This document shows positions 52,501 to 64,000 of a stretch of 64,000 nucleotides of DNA, one piece after another. A program made the translations under genes and the position numbers. This DNA is from Climacteris rufus. Taxonomy: Eukaryota > Chordata > Aves > Passeriformes > Climacteridae. The stretch covers positions 948,510-1,012,509 of the forward strand of contig VZRZ01008245.1 in the NCBI GenBank assembly GCA_013398175.1, in the 5' to 3' direction. The stretch's first letter is position 1; each line of letters starts with the position of its first letter. The notes under the pieces were generated by a model. It worked only from the letters and a program-made list of their open reading frames with translations, was not told the origin of the DNA and searched no databases.

Positions 52501-55500
52501 AATGTGAGGAAAGCACTTCAGTGATTTATTCTGTGTTGTGAAATGTGAGATTAAAAAAGAATTACAGAATACATTTGCCTATTTTGTGGGATGACAGAGT
52601 GATTTTAAAATCACAAGTCTTTTGAAGAAGATAGCAATATTGTATATGTCAGTGTTGCTTTTATTCCCAAAGATCTAAATATAAGACTATTATTTTCACT
52701 GTAATGAGTTTTTGTCTTAATATGAACTGAACTTTTAAACAGTAATATAAGTCTTTGCTGAACATTCTGGATGGGTAAGATTAGCAGAACCTTGAACATT
52801 GTTTTTGTATGATGTAGGTTGAAATAATGGAATAAAGCTCAGGTGCCTTCATTTTATAATATGAGATTCTGAATTGGAAGGTTTTCAACTGTACAATAGT
52901 CTGACTGAATATCAGAGTCAATGTGTTGGAGAGGCTCTTTTGTATTAGCATGCAAAAACAGTAGCCCAGATAGGATGACAGTTTGGATATGTGTTTGGAA
53001 TGTCATTTTGATGTCGTTTTGAGCATTACACACAAGATCCCTGTGTGATTTTAAACAAATGTAATTTTAAACAAATTTCTTCAATTTCGAGACAATTCTT
53101 TTAAAATATCTTCTGAAGTCTTGTTTCACGATTGAGTTACTGGTCAAGGTCTGAAAGAATGATGTTTTAAGACACCACTTTTACCTAATTGAAAACTGTT
53201 AGAAAAGCTCAGGTTTCTGTAAAACAAAGTAATTCTCATACAGGAACATTTTCTTAATGAAATCTGAGATTCACCAGGGAATAGAAGATTAATATGAGCT
53301 GAAGATGACTAGATAATTTTAGAAAAAGTAAGCGTGAAAAGCTAAAAAAAGAAAAAAAAGCAAACCTTCATCTTTACAAGCAGAAGGTAAACCTGATCCA
53401 AGAATAAGACCTGAACCAAGAATAAGTTGAAAATGCTCTTGTGAAAATCAAATGTTTCACACATTGTGTTAAATGATAGAGGGTAGAGCATGATGGAAAT
53501 GAAAGGCTCAGTACATCCTGAGTTATCCAGGCTACTGTCGAGATCTTGAAGTGGTGAAACGTGGCAACGGCTGAACTTTGGCACAGGGGGGCTCGTTTGT
53601 CGCTGTCCATGGTACTGTTGGACAGTGCCTGAAAATGTTGACAACAGGGAGGATGGTAATAATCGCTATTAAGAACAGTCATTCTCGTTTTCATTCATAT
53701 GTTGTGACTACGATCTTCAAATAAATAATATATTCCCATCACAATATGTCATTCCATTCCTCTTAGTTCTTTTCATGTCAAACATACTGCCAGACACAGC
53801 ATTAATTTCTGTATATTCAAAACACTGATTCTTTATGAAAATGTCTAAGTTTTCAAGTCAAATGTTTTTAAGGGTAACTATTAATCCCAAATTTATTAAT
53901 CTAGTTAAATGTCTTTAATGACATTTAATGTCTTTAATTTTCTTTAGAAAACATTTTATATCCTCCTGAACAAGAAAGAGAAGGTGAGAAGAGGTGGAAT
54001 ACGGGTGGTTGGAAAGGAGTTAAGTAAATGGATTCTGAAAAGAGGGAGATACACACAGGAGGAAGCATGAGGGGGAAAATATAACAGAAAATAAAATCAA
54101 CAGCTGGCAACAGAGTACTGAAATGCTAGGATAATAAAACTAAGAAAACAAGAAGAATGCACTCCTGTGACTAGGTGCCAGATTCTGCTAGTTCTATTTT
54201 TTTCCGGTAGCACCAATCTCAATATCTCTTCACCCATATCACCTGTCAGCACCACCTCTCTGTGCCATGTTTTACTTGATACTTCTGTCTCTTTTAATTT
54301 TCTTCCTAGTTCTTTGTACCATTTCCCTAAGACAGGTTAGTTCTTCCTCAGAACTTCTTGCCATGTGACAAATACGGAGACGTAGGTAAACACTACACTT
54401 TCACTGAATTTGAGCGTGTTAGTTATATACACCAGTCACCATTCTCACCTCATCTGTTGATGAAACAGATGAGGGATCATTTTCAGAAAACCCTAGTGAA
54501 ATGGTTATATTGTCCAGAGAGCCTGGTATGTAGTGCTCTTGGGAATGATTTCTTTCTGCCCATCAGTTTTATTGCCAAGATGCCAATTACAGTAAGTTTC
54601 TTCTGAATGTCTGAATTCCTTGTAACACTGTGAGAAAGAGACCAAACCTTTCAGCTGAGGGACTTTCCTAAACATAATCAGATAATGAGACTTCAGTACA
54701 AGCTTGTGCTGATTTGTCCAGCCTACAAACAAGTTTAGTTGTTCATGAGTCTTGGAGATTACTTGTGTGTAAATTTTTCTTTCTAAAATCTGTCATTATT
54801 TCACTTTGGATTCTTGAAATAGATCTTAGTGATTTGATGACTGAAAGCCAGTTTTATACCCTTTGTAATCCTCACTGTCTTATATCAATGAACACTGTCA
54901 ATAACAGCTTATTTCTTTCTCCCACTAGCCCAATTTTATGCTTTATGTCTTTTGGATGCAAATCTTGCTGGCATTATGTTCTCTTTTAGGTTTTTAGAAG
55001 CAAGCAAATCATAATATGAAACATTTAAAGCTTTAAGGTTAGGCAAATGACACGTTTGTAGGATCTACTTTTCCTTTGAAACAGCTCAGTTTTTATTAGA
55101 TTTCATCAAGCACTTGAAGCCATTTGAGCCCTACATAACACAGCTGGATAGTACCTGAAAAATCAGAAGATAAATGGAACTGGTTCCAAATACTTCAAAA
55201 TAAATTCTGATATAAAATTTATCTCTCTAAAATCAAATTATTAAAATATTGTAACCTCTCAGATGTCTATAAGAACATGTAGAACAATAGCCTTTTGGTA
55301 AACAGTACATTACTGAAAACTGTACTTCCACCATTCCTTACTGGAAACCAGTTAGTCATCCCTGAAAATCACACCAGTGATAAATTTATCATTCTTTTAA
55401 AATATTTCTGTATATTATGGATTTGAATACCTGTAAAATGCAAGGAAATTTATAATTTGTATCTTGTGAGACCACAGTATTTCAGAATTTGTGGATACTT

Positions 55501-55505
55501 TATAC

Positions 55506-55511
55506 TCCATT
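55506..55511. repeat. Target-site duplication, left copy (TCCATT)
   Basis: TCCATT directly precedes the TGCCGCG end of the second LTR and is identical to 56142-56147. Confidence 0.85.
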
Positions 55512-55553
55512 TGCCGCGATTCTGGCCGAAGCTTTCGGCCCCTGCCACGGCAA
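55512..55553. repeat. Nested inverted repeat at the LTR end
   Basis: GGCCGAA (55524-55530) and TTCGGCC (55534-55540) pair around GCT. Outside them TTGCCG (55511-55516) pairs with CGGCAA (55548-55553). The U5 terminus could therefore fold into a two-part stem-loop in RNA or single-stranded DNA. Such structures near the end of U5 are common in retroviral leaders, but a role here is inference. Confidence 0.75.
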
Positions 55554-55636
55554 ATCTTCTCTGTGTGAGTTCTTTTAACAGACATTTGAGATAAGACACA
55601 GTAAAAATACTTCAGAGTTTCTTCGGTCTCAAAATG

Positions 55637-55642
55637 TTTATT
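55637..55642 (-). terminator. Polyadenylation signal AATAAA of the second LTR
   Basis: AATAAA on the minus strand, within CTTAATAAACATTT, about 90 bp downstream of the TATAAATA box. It marks R and confirms the orientation. Confidence 0.65.
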
Positions 55643-55729
55643 AAGTGTTATCTATAACTTGGCGGCACAGAAAAGTGCTTTGTCGCTAATAACAAGGTGC
55701 AAAATGGCCTCGAGCACATCCGTCCAAAT

Positions 55730-55737
55730 TATTTATA
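55730..55737 (-). promoter_or_regulatory. TATA box of the second LTR
   Basis: TATAAATA on the minus strand, within GAGGTATAAATAATTTGG. It is upstream of the AATAAA signal at the spacing expected between U3 and R. Whether it is used is unknown. Confidence 0.6.
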
Positions 55738-56141
55738 CCTCAGATTGTCCAATTAGGGAGATGTTGCATAGGATATTTTCTATAAAAACCCAATAATTAG
55801 TTTTTCTTATCCCGCATTGCGGAACTTTAGAACCAATGGCAGAAAACACAAGATTTTGGAGAGGAAAGGGGAAGTAGCAAAGGTAAAAAAAGGAAGTTAT
55901 AAAACAACACCTAAACCCTCCACTTTGGACACTAGTATTACAATGTTTCATAAACCAAAATGTCTACACTTCTACCTAATTCACCTAGTGACATAACCTT
56001 AACTATACAGCATTAATTTCAAAGTTATCACACTACAGGAGAAGTTTTTTTCAGGGTTTAAGATCAAATGCAGTGTATTTCTGGGGATCATGACTTGTTA
56101 AAGCAGAAACAGTGAAATTCTCAGAATTCGGGGTTCCAACA

Positions 56142-56147
56142 TCCATT
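56142..56147. repeat. Target-site duplication, right copy (TCCATT)
   Basis: Identical to 55506-55511 and directly next to the CA end of the LTR. Confidence 0.85.
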
Positions 56148-59100
56148 GTATTGTATTGTACACTATGTAATTGTGACATGAATCAAGGCATGAAGTGTGG
56201 CATCAATAAGAAATTGTTACTATATTGTCAATTTTGTATTGCAGTGTTCAGTCTCAGAGGTCCAAATTATAGAAACAAAGGCTCTCTTTTGCCTGCCACT
56301 TAGTCTTCCAAAACTCTTAATTTTAAAAAAGCTGTTAAACAGAAGTGATAGGACTTAGACAGGATTTTTTGAGCTTAGGTAGCCCAGATGGTAGCCAATT
56401 CTGAGTTATGTCAGTTTTCCTAAGTATAAAGGTTAAGGCTTGAAGCACAAAAAGAAAGCTGTTTCTTAAGCATTTTGCATTCTTCTGAGACATTCAAAAG
56501 ACAGACACACCTGGCACATTTGACAGCTTCAGGGGAAGTAGAAAATGTGATGAAAAAATGTCTGAGAAAACAAAGAAACATTGTGGAGTTTACCTCAATT
56601 TCTTCACAGGGAAACATAATTTGAGAGTGTTTTGTATATATGTTAAAGAAATGCAGAATTTTGCCTTACCACTTTCTTCTCAGAACAGTTACTTATCTAC
56701 AAGGACACAGAGCTTGCTGCAACTCAGCAAAATGGCAATATTATTAAGGACTAAATTCTCACACCTTTTTCTTTCACAAGGTTATTTGTTGATTCAGTGG
56801 AATACTACATTTTTTCTCTGTCCAGAAGACAACCCACACAGAGTTTATTTGTCACCCATTTGCCAAAATTTTCCAGAGGAGGACATAACTGCAGTCCTGT
56901 GTGTCAGTCCTCTCTCTGACAGTGAGAAGGATGGATTAAGAAATGACAAGAAAACTGTGAAGGACATCACAAATGGTAAAAAAAAATAATATAAATGCTG
57001 TTTGAATCTGGGCAAAGTAGCCTGCAGTGAGATTGAAATAATCAGATTTGTAGTTAATTAATGATGAAACTGTCTTTGCCAACACATATAAAGTTGCTTG
57101 CAGACTAAGGTTGCAGACTAGCCTGGCATTTCAATGTAGAGAGGAATATCACAGGAAAAGTGAATTTGACCAGTCCAGATCTGGATACCATGAGATAAGA
57201 AAAGAAGGAAAAATGTGGAAAGAAAAGGGAGAGGGGAAACCGATGTAACAAATAAAAATAGACCAGAAATTTCACTGGACTGGAATTTATGGCCATTCTA
57301 AGGAAACCTTAGTTGTAATCATAACTGTCAGAAGCCTTTAGTGTACCTACGTATTTCAAATCTGAAATTATAACTGAAGCTGAAGAAAAACTGAACATGG
57401 CTCGAGTACGTTTGAAGAGGAATGTTTTCTCCAGTTGTTACTGCAGTTAAGGTGCTACCTTGTTGCCTTACTCTTTGCTGTTAAAAATAACTAGTTCCAT
57501 AGTAGCTAGTTCTCAAAGTTATTGTTCTGTAAACATAGCCATGTTATTGTAGAACTATCTTATCATGCATTCCTTTCCCATGGACACAGATCTTTGATGG
57601 ACATTTTCCTTGACCACTGTAGTTGAAGGAGGAAGAACTGATCTCCTCCAATGACTAGTGATTTCTAAAAGAGTATATAAGATAATAAAGAAGTGGGTCT
57701 TGCCCCCTTCCTTCCTTTCCTCTGAACTTGAACACAGCTGTCTCTGGCTCTTCTTTCTGTGCCTCCAGCATTCCAGCAGGGTTACTACCTGATTTGCGCC
57801 GCATTTGCTCTAGCTCCTTCACGTGTAATACCTGCATTATTTTAATTCTCAGCCACTTGACAGCTCTTCTGTGAGGCAGAAAAAAAAAAGAAGAAAATAC
57901 ATTTTCAAGTGGAACCTCTTCACATTGAAGGCACTGGTAGATTTGCATTCAATTCAGTGGAGCCAGATGTGAATACATCCTTTTTTTCAGTTGATGCAAA
58001 GAGAGGCAAAACTAGGGGTTTATGCATGAAAATAAAAATCACTGATGCATGTAACTTACATGAAGAATTCCAGATGCTTTTCTGGTGACTAGAAGATTGA
58101 ACATAAAATGAGCTTAATGTAATTGATAGTCTCATTATCACATTCCCATATTCCATTCCATGGGAAATGGTAGTTGCTGACCATCAAAAACTGTTATGAC
58201 TTTACATGATCTGATCATGTAACTGAAGACTTTTGTTTACTTTCCATTGTATTAGCCTGTTTTATCCAGAGCGAAGTTGTATTCTGCAGTGATTTAACAC
58301 TGCCTCCCATAATAGCTTCTGGGCAGAGACATAATTTCCATCTGTCCTACCTTACATTTCAATCATAATTTAACATAATTAAGAAACTTCTGCTTTAAAT
58401 GTGAATTGCTGCATGTTCAGAATTAAAGGATCAGAAAATTGCATTATTCCTCGAATATGAAATGCTAGGACAGGATTACAAAGATGCTTTCTGCAGAATG
58501 CCTCTTTAATTGAGTGATCAATAACCTTAATGATTTATTTATTTGTGTATATGTGTGTTGGTTTTAGAATTTCTGGGTAGCAAGGAGAGCTTCATATGCA
58601 TTTTAAGGTAAAAGAGATCTGAATTCTAGAGAGAATGTATGCTTAACCATTTATTTTACTTACCATATTCATACTACAGGCCCATTTTCTGTGTTTGACA
58701 AGTAAAAATGTATTCCTGCTTAGCAATAAAACACAATATATTAATTTGGATGCTTCATGGCATTTTTTTAACCTTAAAAAAATTGCAGTCTGTTTTCTAG
58801 CTGAGCAGATGTCCTGTGTATGTAGTATGCAACAAGCAGGACATGTATTTTGTCTTGTTTAACTTAATCATTGTTTCTTTTGTGGAACTTAAGTTTGATT
58901 CATGCTCAAAACCAAAGGTGACCTAAACATCCTTCATTTTTTTCGATAGAACAAAATTGTTAGATCTTGACTTTCTAGTAAAGCAAAATGTTGCAAACAT
59001 AACTAGATAAAAGTGAACATCCAGGGACTTGTAAATGTATTTCAGTCAGGAGTTAATTTCAGTCTTCTGCTACCAAAATAAGAATGTGGGGAGGAGAAAA

Positions 59101-62100
59101 GTACCTATGAAATAATATTATATTTATATATAAATAATATGCTTTTATTATCTCTTGTTCCCTTGTTAGAAAGCACAGTCCTCAGAATGTTATCAAACTG
59201 ATGATGCCTCATTAACAAAATAGAATTGTAGGAAAGGCTTTAAAAACGATCTCTGCCTTATCTTCCCACTGTGAAAGGGCTCAGAAGATGGCTAATTTCC
59301 AAGAGACACTTAAGCAAAATGTACATGAGTAAGCAATTACTGAGCAAGGAATTTCTGAACTGCACTACTTTGTGTGGCAGAAGTGCCCTTGTTACAGCAG
59401 GAGACAGAAAAGCTCTGAAAATCTGTCTGTAGCATCATATTCACGGCAAACTTTACAATGCATGGGTAAATGATCAGCCTAATTACATTTCTTATATCCA
59501 TCATAGAAGTCTCATTATTTCCTTCTGTTCCCCCATCTGTCTCTGCCCATCTGTTTTCTCTTATGGTTGTCCTGTAAGGTCTTTGGGGCAGGTGTTGTTT
59601 TTTACATCTATATACAATATCTAGGGGGATTCTGCTTTACAGCTAGAAATTATAAGCAAAACAATACAATAAATATTTCACAACCAAACTTGCACATGTA
59701 AGAAACTGAGCTCAGTAAATTATAAACACTTGAAGACCTGAAAACTTCAGATTTCAAGCAAATTAAAGGGTTGTCTTTAGCATATAGATAACTTCTGATA
59801 TTTCTTTAACCTGTGTCTTAATAACCTGTGTATTTTCCTTACATCAGAAATTCACAATTCCGCATATAATTGTTTTATCTCTAAGTCTATCACAGAGTAA
59901 AGATTGTCACAGAATTGTAGGTTTATTGTCATTAAATCATTGCTTCAGAAAACATGGAATGCAAATGCTCTTTGGGGATTGCTACCTAGTCTCCTGGCCT
60001 TGTTGTTAGCAGCATGCTGGGATTGCCATTCCATTCATACATTTCCAATGGTTTTTTTTCATGCAGACATGTAGATTCTACTCCCTGTCTCAGCAGGTCA
60101 GGATACTGCCTTAAGTTTGGAAGAATTTCTCTCTCCTAATTTGGATTATTGAGGTTTCACTGTGATGCAAAAAGTGTTGGAACAGTCCAAGGAACAATCT
60201 CCTATTCTCCTCCTATTCTTACTCAAAGAAATAGCGATGTGGAATTCATAGAGCAGTGAAGATACTACAAATAAAATACCGGTGGAATAAAATTGTGAAA
60301 AATTATAAAAATATCAAGTTGCAACTGTGTTGATGAAGACAAAAGAATGCAAGGGTATTTTTTACATATATTTTTTTTTTCATAATTAAATTATTGATGT
60401 AATAATATTGGGTATTTAGGATTGGTCTATTCTTTCTCCTAGCTTTTTTTGTGTGTGTGTGATTCCATAAGGTCAAAAAATTTATCTAGGTGGCATACAG
60501 AATTCATAATTTTAGGATTTGCATCATCTGTGTGACCTGCCTCTTTATATGTAGTTATTTGTAAGTACTATAGCAACTCTCCTGACTTGTCTAGTTAGAA
60601 ACTGACATTTCCCTGTGCATGAGTTTCTTTAAAATTTCAGTAAAATAAAAGATGCCAGAGGAAAAGTTTGGGCATTCATAATGGAAGCAAGAAAAGTTGG
60701 AATTTTGAGTTTGTGACAGAGGCAAACTTGTAGATATCTTTGAAGACTAATAGAAAACAAGATAGTGAGACAATATACAAGAAACCTTAGTCCACAGCGA
60801 AGTGATTTTGTTTAGTTTACCCTTTGGTGCAAGGTATTTATAACAAGCCAAATTACCTCAATTTTGCTTTAAACTGCAGTATAGGTACTCCTTCCACGTC
60901 TTCAATAATGAAAATATATTGCATGCTCAAGCCCCTGCTCTCTAATGCTATTGACTTTTAGTCGCTGCTAGTGGTAATCCTCTGATTGTAACAACTATTA
61001 ATTGTATTAATATAACTGTCGATTATCTGAGAACAATAATATCTATATTTCTTTATTGCATAGCAATTTTTACATAGGCTTTTTAATAAATTTCATGATA
61101 ACCCCATGTCAAAATGTGCTTTGTTGAATCCCTGGAAAGATCCAATATGTATGTCTAATCTTATATAAATGAGTTATTTCTGTAAGAAACACAGGACAGA
61201 TTTGTCTCAAGTGCTCTCTCAAGTACGGTAATGCTTTCCATGATGTACATTAGAGCCCTGCTCCCCTGTATAGGGATGTACAGGGCATACCTTCTTGTAT
61301 TTTCCTTTCCATTCTGGTTTTCCTTCCAGTGGAAAGCAGCAGGCACCCAGCAGTGTTTCACACCCAGCTTTGTTTCAATAAGCAATCAGGAGAGGCAGCA
61401 ATTCAGACAGCAGGGTTTCAACTTACAGGGATTCCTTGACATTTATTACATAGTGAGATGATCTGCCTTTCCCACTTCTGCCTTGGAAGCCTGTGAGTGC
61501 CTTCAGTTATACAAAACTAAAAAACTAACCAAGTAAGGATTCTAGCCAGACATTGCTTTAAGCATGAAACATAAAATATTTCCAAGCAGTGCCCAGAAAA
61601 AACAGTGGTAGCTCCTAAAGGAGACAAGACAATATTTTTTTAGTGTCTTTCAAAATTGCAAGATGTAATCACGTAGTATAGTCAGAAAAAAAAAATGACA
61701 CTTTGTCCAGAAAATAAGAATAATTTCTAGGAAATTTTAATCTGAGGATATACAGGATCATAGAAGAGGATTTTAGCATTTCACAGTTCAGTATACATGA
61801 ATAAGGTGAATAAGTAAAAATAAGAATACAACAAAAGGCCACTTTTGCTCTATATGTGGAAGTGACAGATCATTGTATTGAACAGAACCTTGTTAGTAGT
61901 ATAAAACAGGAGAAAGAGATTCACAATTTTTGATACATAAATTTCACCACTGTCCCCAAAGTCTTATCAGAAAAGATACTTATTTTATATTTAAAACAAA
62001 AAGGTGACCTAATAGCCTGAGGTATTTTTTTTAGACTTGGGTCACACTGTCTCAGGTGGTCTTTATAGTGCATACCAGCCTCTATTTCCTTTTTTAATCC

Positions 62101-64000
62101 ACCTGCTTTTCCATAAGTATGTAGGAAGTAAATAATAATGGACAGATTTTGTGGGGTAAAAAAACCAAACCAAAACCAAACAAATAAACAAAGGAAACAA
62201 AACCAACCCCCCAAAACCAAACAGTAGAATAGTTGAGTTTTAGTATAATTAAAAAAAATACCCTTTATATTCCATGGAAATACAAGACATCCACTGGTGA
62301 GCTGTACTTTTCAGAAAGAAAAATACAGCTAGCTATGTTTAGTAATCTGTATTTTTTACTTGGATGCTTGTAAAGAAAATCCCCCAAAACCCATTTTAAT
62401 CTTTCTATAAGAAAGAGAGACAGAAATAACAACTATAATTTCCTCCAATATTTTTATATTTTTAACTTATTTTAATATTAAAATGGAAAATTTTTCATAC
62501 CATTCTCATATAGGTGAATTTACAGCTTATAGCTAATGATATGTAAGTGATTATGGATAAAATAAGCACCTGAAAATTATTCTTTCCCTGTCTTGCTCTC
62601 TGGAACTCTGTGATTTGTGTAACAGTGCATTGTAGCCTTCTTAATCATGATGGATGCTAACCTGAGTGACTCAAAAGGAATCAAACCTGTAATAATTAAT
62701 GCAAGATGCTGAAGACAAACTAATTGTGAATAATTCATTTCACTTCAGTTCATGATTTGCTGATGAATAATCATGAACTATCTGGAACTAATTAGCTCAT
62801 AAATGTTTATGAATAACTATTGCCTTTGTATGTTTCATGATTTCATGCCTGTTTAGACTACTTCAGAGGAAGAAAGAAGATGTGAACATTTAAAGAGGAA
62901 GGCTGAAGAAAGATGGCTCACAAAGATTTCTGATTACTTCCAGAATGTTATTTCAGAAGTGACAAAAGATTAGCAGTGTATCAAGTCATCTCTCTGAGTG
63001 ATTATGTGAAAAGAAATATAAAAAAATAGGCCATAGTAAAGTAACTTACAGCTACAGAAAAACCCAGCTTAATGCTCTGATTGTTAATGTATTTGTACCT
63101 TTATAAATTTTAATGGGATAATCTATCATGAAAATGTTATTGTATGTATGGCAACAACCTGAAAGTTAGAATTAAATGTATCAAGGATGTGAAACTGAAT
63201 TTCTAGAAGGCAAACTGCTTTTGATGTAAGTAATGTCTATGTGTGATTTCATTGCTTAGTGCATTGTCATCTACTATCAGGGAAATACTGTTTTTCTTTC
63301 GAAGTTGTACTAAAAATTTAACATCTTTTTATGTCATATACTTGTAAGTAATTTAAAATGTGTTTTTAAACAATTCTGCAGGTTTTTTTCCATTGCATAA
63401 ATGTTTTCTTTGACTACATAGAAATATGTAAATCCCTTTAACAGCAGTTAAGGTCATAAAATCTGTTTACATTTCCTAGGTTATCTGGCTGCACATCCTC
63501 TAAGAAAATGGAAAAAAAGTTTAATGCTGCAACAATTGAAATAATTATTTTGTGGTTTCACAAAGTATTTATCCAGGAGGCGAAACATTAAATCCCTCTG
63601 ATGAGATTTTTAACTTTAAGAAAAATATTTTTCACATGAAAAATTAAGTTGGACACCTTAGGATGTGCAAAAAGCTATGTATTGTATTCCTAAACCATTG
63701 GACTACTTCTTTAAGAAGGATGGGGTAGGAAGAACCTGGCTGGGATTAATGAAGAGCTTAATGATCTCCTGCTGTGATGAAGATTTCAGAAAGTAACTGC
63801 TGTAAAAGGAGATGTTCTGGTACCACCTAAGGAGCACTTGTGGAGGAGTCATGGAAGGTGTTTTTGTGGGCAGGGCAGTTGACTTTAGGAAGGCCATAGG
63901 GAAGAAAGAAGAGTGATTGCCAATGTTTAATTCAGATTTTGGTCTTCTTCTCAGAGAGAAGAGGTGTCTGGACTCGTTCTGATTAGTTCTGAAGGCAAGC
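56148..64000. other. Unassigned AT-rich non-coding DNA to the window end
   Basis: No gene or repeat family is recognised. A 143-codon frame (56558-56989, plus) has no recognisable domain and is within what chance allows. A 16-bp AT palindrome is at 59121-59136, a short GT run near 60450-60460, and a CCAAA/CAAAA-rich tract at 62157-62222. The segment 62690-62870 is rich in TAAT cores and could be a conserved enhancer, which cannot be tested here. Confidence 0.55.
62157..62222. repeat. A-rich (CCAAA/CAAAA)n low-complexity tract
   Basis: About 65 bases made almost only of A and C in CCAAA, CAAAA and AAACAAA units, with a C6 run. It is open on the minus strand only because it contains no T, which explains the glycine- and phenylalanine-rich frame there. 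Confidence 0.9.

Larger units (their letters stand above)
45406..55505. other. Ten-kilobase AT-rich stretch between the two LTRs
   Basis: No gene is recognised. It is not the inside of a provirus: I see no primer-binding site, polypurine tract or retroviral coding remnant next to either LTR. Open frames are all at or below about 106 codons. A run of 19 A lies at 46852-46870. A segment at about 49520-49590 resembles an old amniote repeat and is listed separately. Confidence 0.6.
55512..56141 (-). mobile_element. Second solo LTR of an endogenous retrovirus (630 bp)
   Basis: The minus strand begins TGTTGGAACCCC at 56141 and ends in CGCGGCA at 55512, giving the TG...CA outline with exact TCCATT duplications outside. 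In minus orientation a TATAAATA box (55730-55737) is followed about 90 bp later by AATAAA (55637-55642). U5 would then be about 110 bp. No internal viral sequence remains, so this is a solo LTR. The sequence does not resemble the LTR at 44742, so it is a different family. The last 40 bases of U5 are CpG-rich and fold into a nested hairpin. The 6-bp duplication again points to a class II-like integrase. The U3 is long and AT-rich with few landmarks, so the right boundary rests mainly on the duplication. Confidence 0.88.

Noticed and set aside
44742..56141. The two LTRs as the ends of one provirus
   Set aside because: They differ in sequence and length, each has its own exact target duplication, and nothing retroviral lies between them.
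56558..56989. 143-codon open frame as a protein gene
   Set aside because: No family features and ends in a poly-lysine tail made by an A-run; near the chance limit.
59121..59136. AT palindrome as an origin or cruciform site
   Set aside because: It lies in a low-complexity AT run where such palindromes arise easily.

Overview
The window is vertebrate nuclear DNA, almost certainly from a bird and most likely a passerine. It is AT-rich and stop-rich, and I found no convincing protein-coding gene, rRNA, functional tRNA or CRISPR array. The bird assignment rests on repeats: several CR1 LINE fragments carry typical avian CR1 3' ends and C-terminal coding remnants, and two solo endogenous-retrovirus LTRs are present. 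The passerine assignment rests on one element at 18911-19036. It joins the 3' half of a tRNA-Ile-like sequence to a CR1 tail, the architecture of the passerine TguSINE1 family. The window reads as a gene desert or the inside of a very large intron.

Layout. 1-16999 is mostly unassigned AT-rich DNA with a very degraded CR1 tail (4699-4756), a 415-bp CR1 fragment (11171-11586, minus) and one unusually long open frame with splice-like flanks (7126-7656) that I cannot name. 17000-18210 is a long, badly decayed ancient CR1 reverse-transcriptase region (plus). The SINE follows at 18911-19036. A second ancient CR1 RT fragment (21180-21470, minus) still encodes a FADDTKI motif. A better-preserved CR1 with an intact 3' end lies at 23545-24064 (plus). 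24065-38874 is quiet apart from a CR1 tail (32292-32512, minus), a possible hAT remnant (33597-33680) and small simple repeats. A third ancient CR1 fragment is at 38875-39220 (plus).

The clearest structures are two solo LTRs, both on the minus strand. The first, 44742-45399 (658 bp), is flanked by exact 6-bp ATTCAG duplications. The second, 55512-56141 (630 bp), is flanked by exact 6-bp TCCATT duplications. Each has a TG...CA outline, a TATA-like box and a downstream AATAAA in the expected order. Their sequences and duplications differ, so they are two independent insertions. 56148-64000 again holds no recognisable element.

Nothing resembling a new multi-gene system was found. The observations worth checking are the tRNA-Ile SINE, the CpG-rich LTR, the hairpin at the end of the second LTR, the 7.1-7.7 kb open frame, and a few short inverted or shared sequences without a family assignment. 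Family names were recognised by eye, without database searches.
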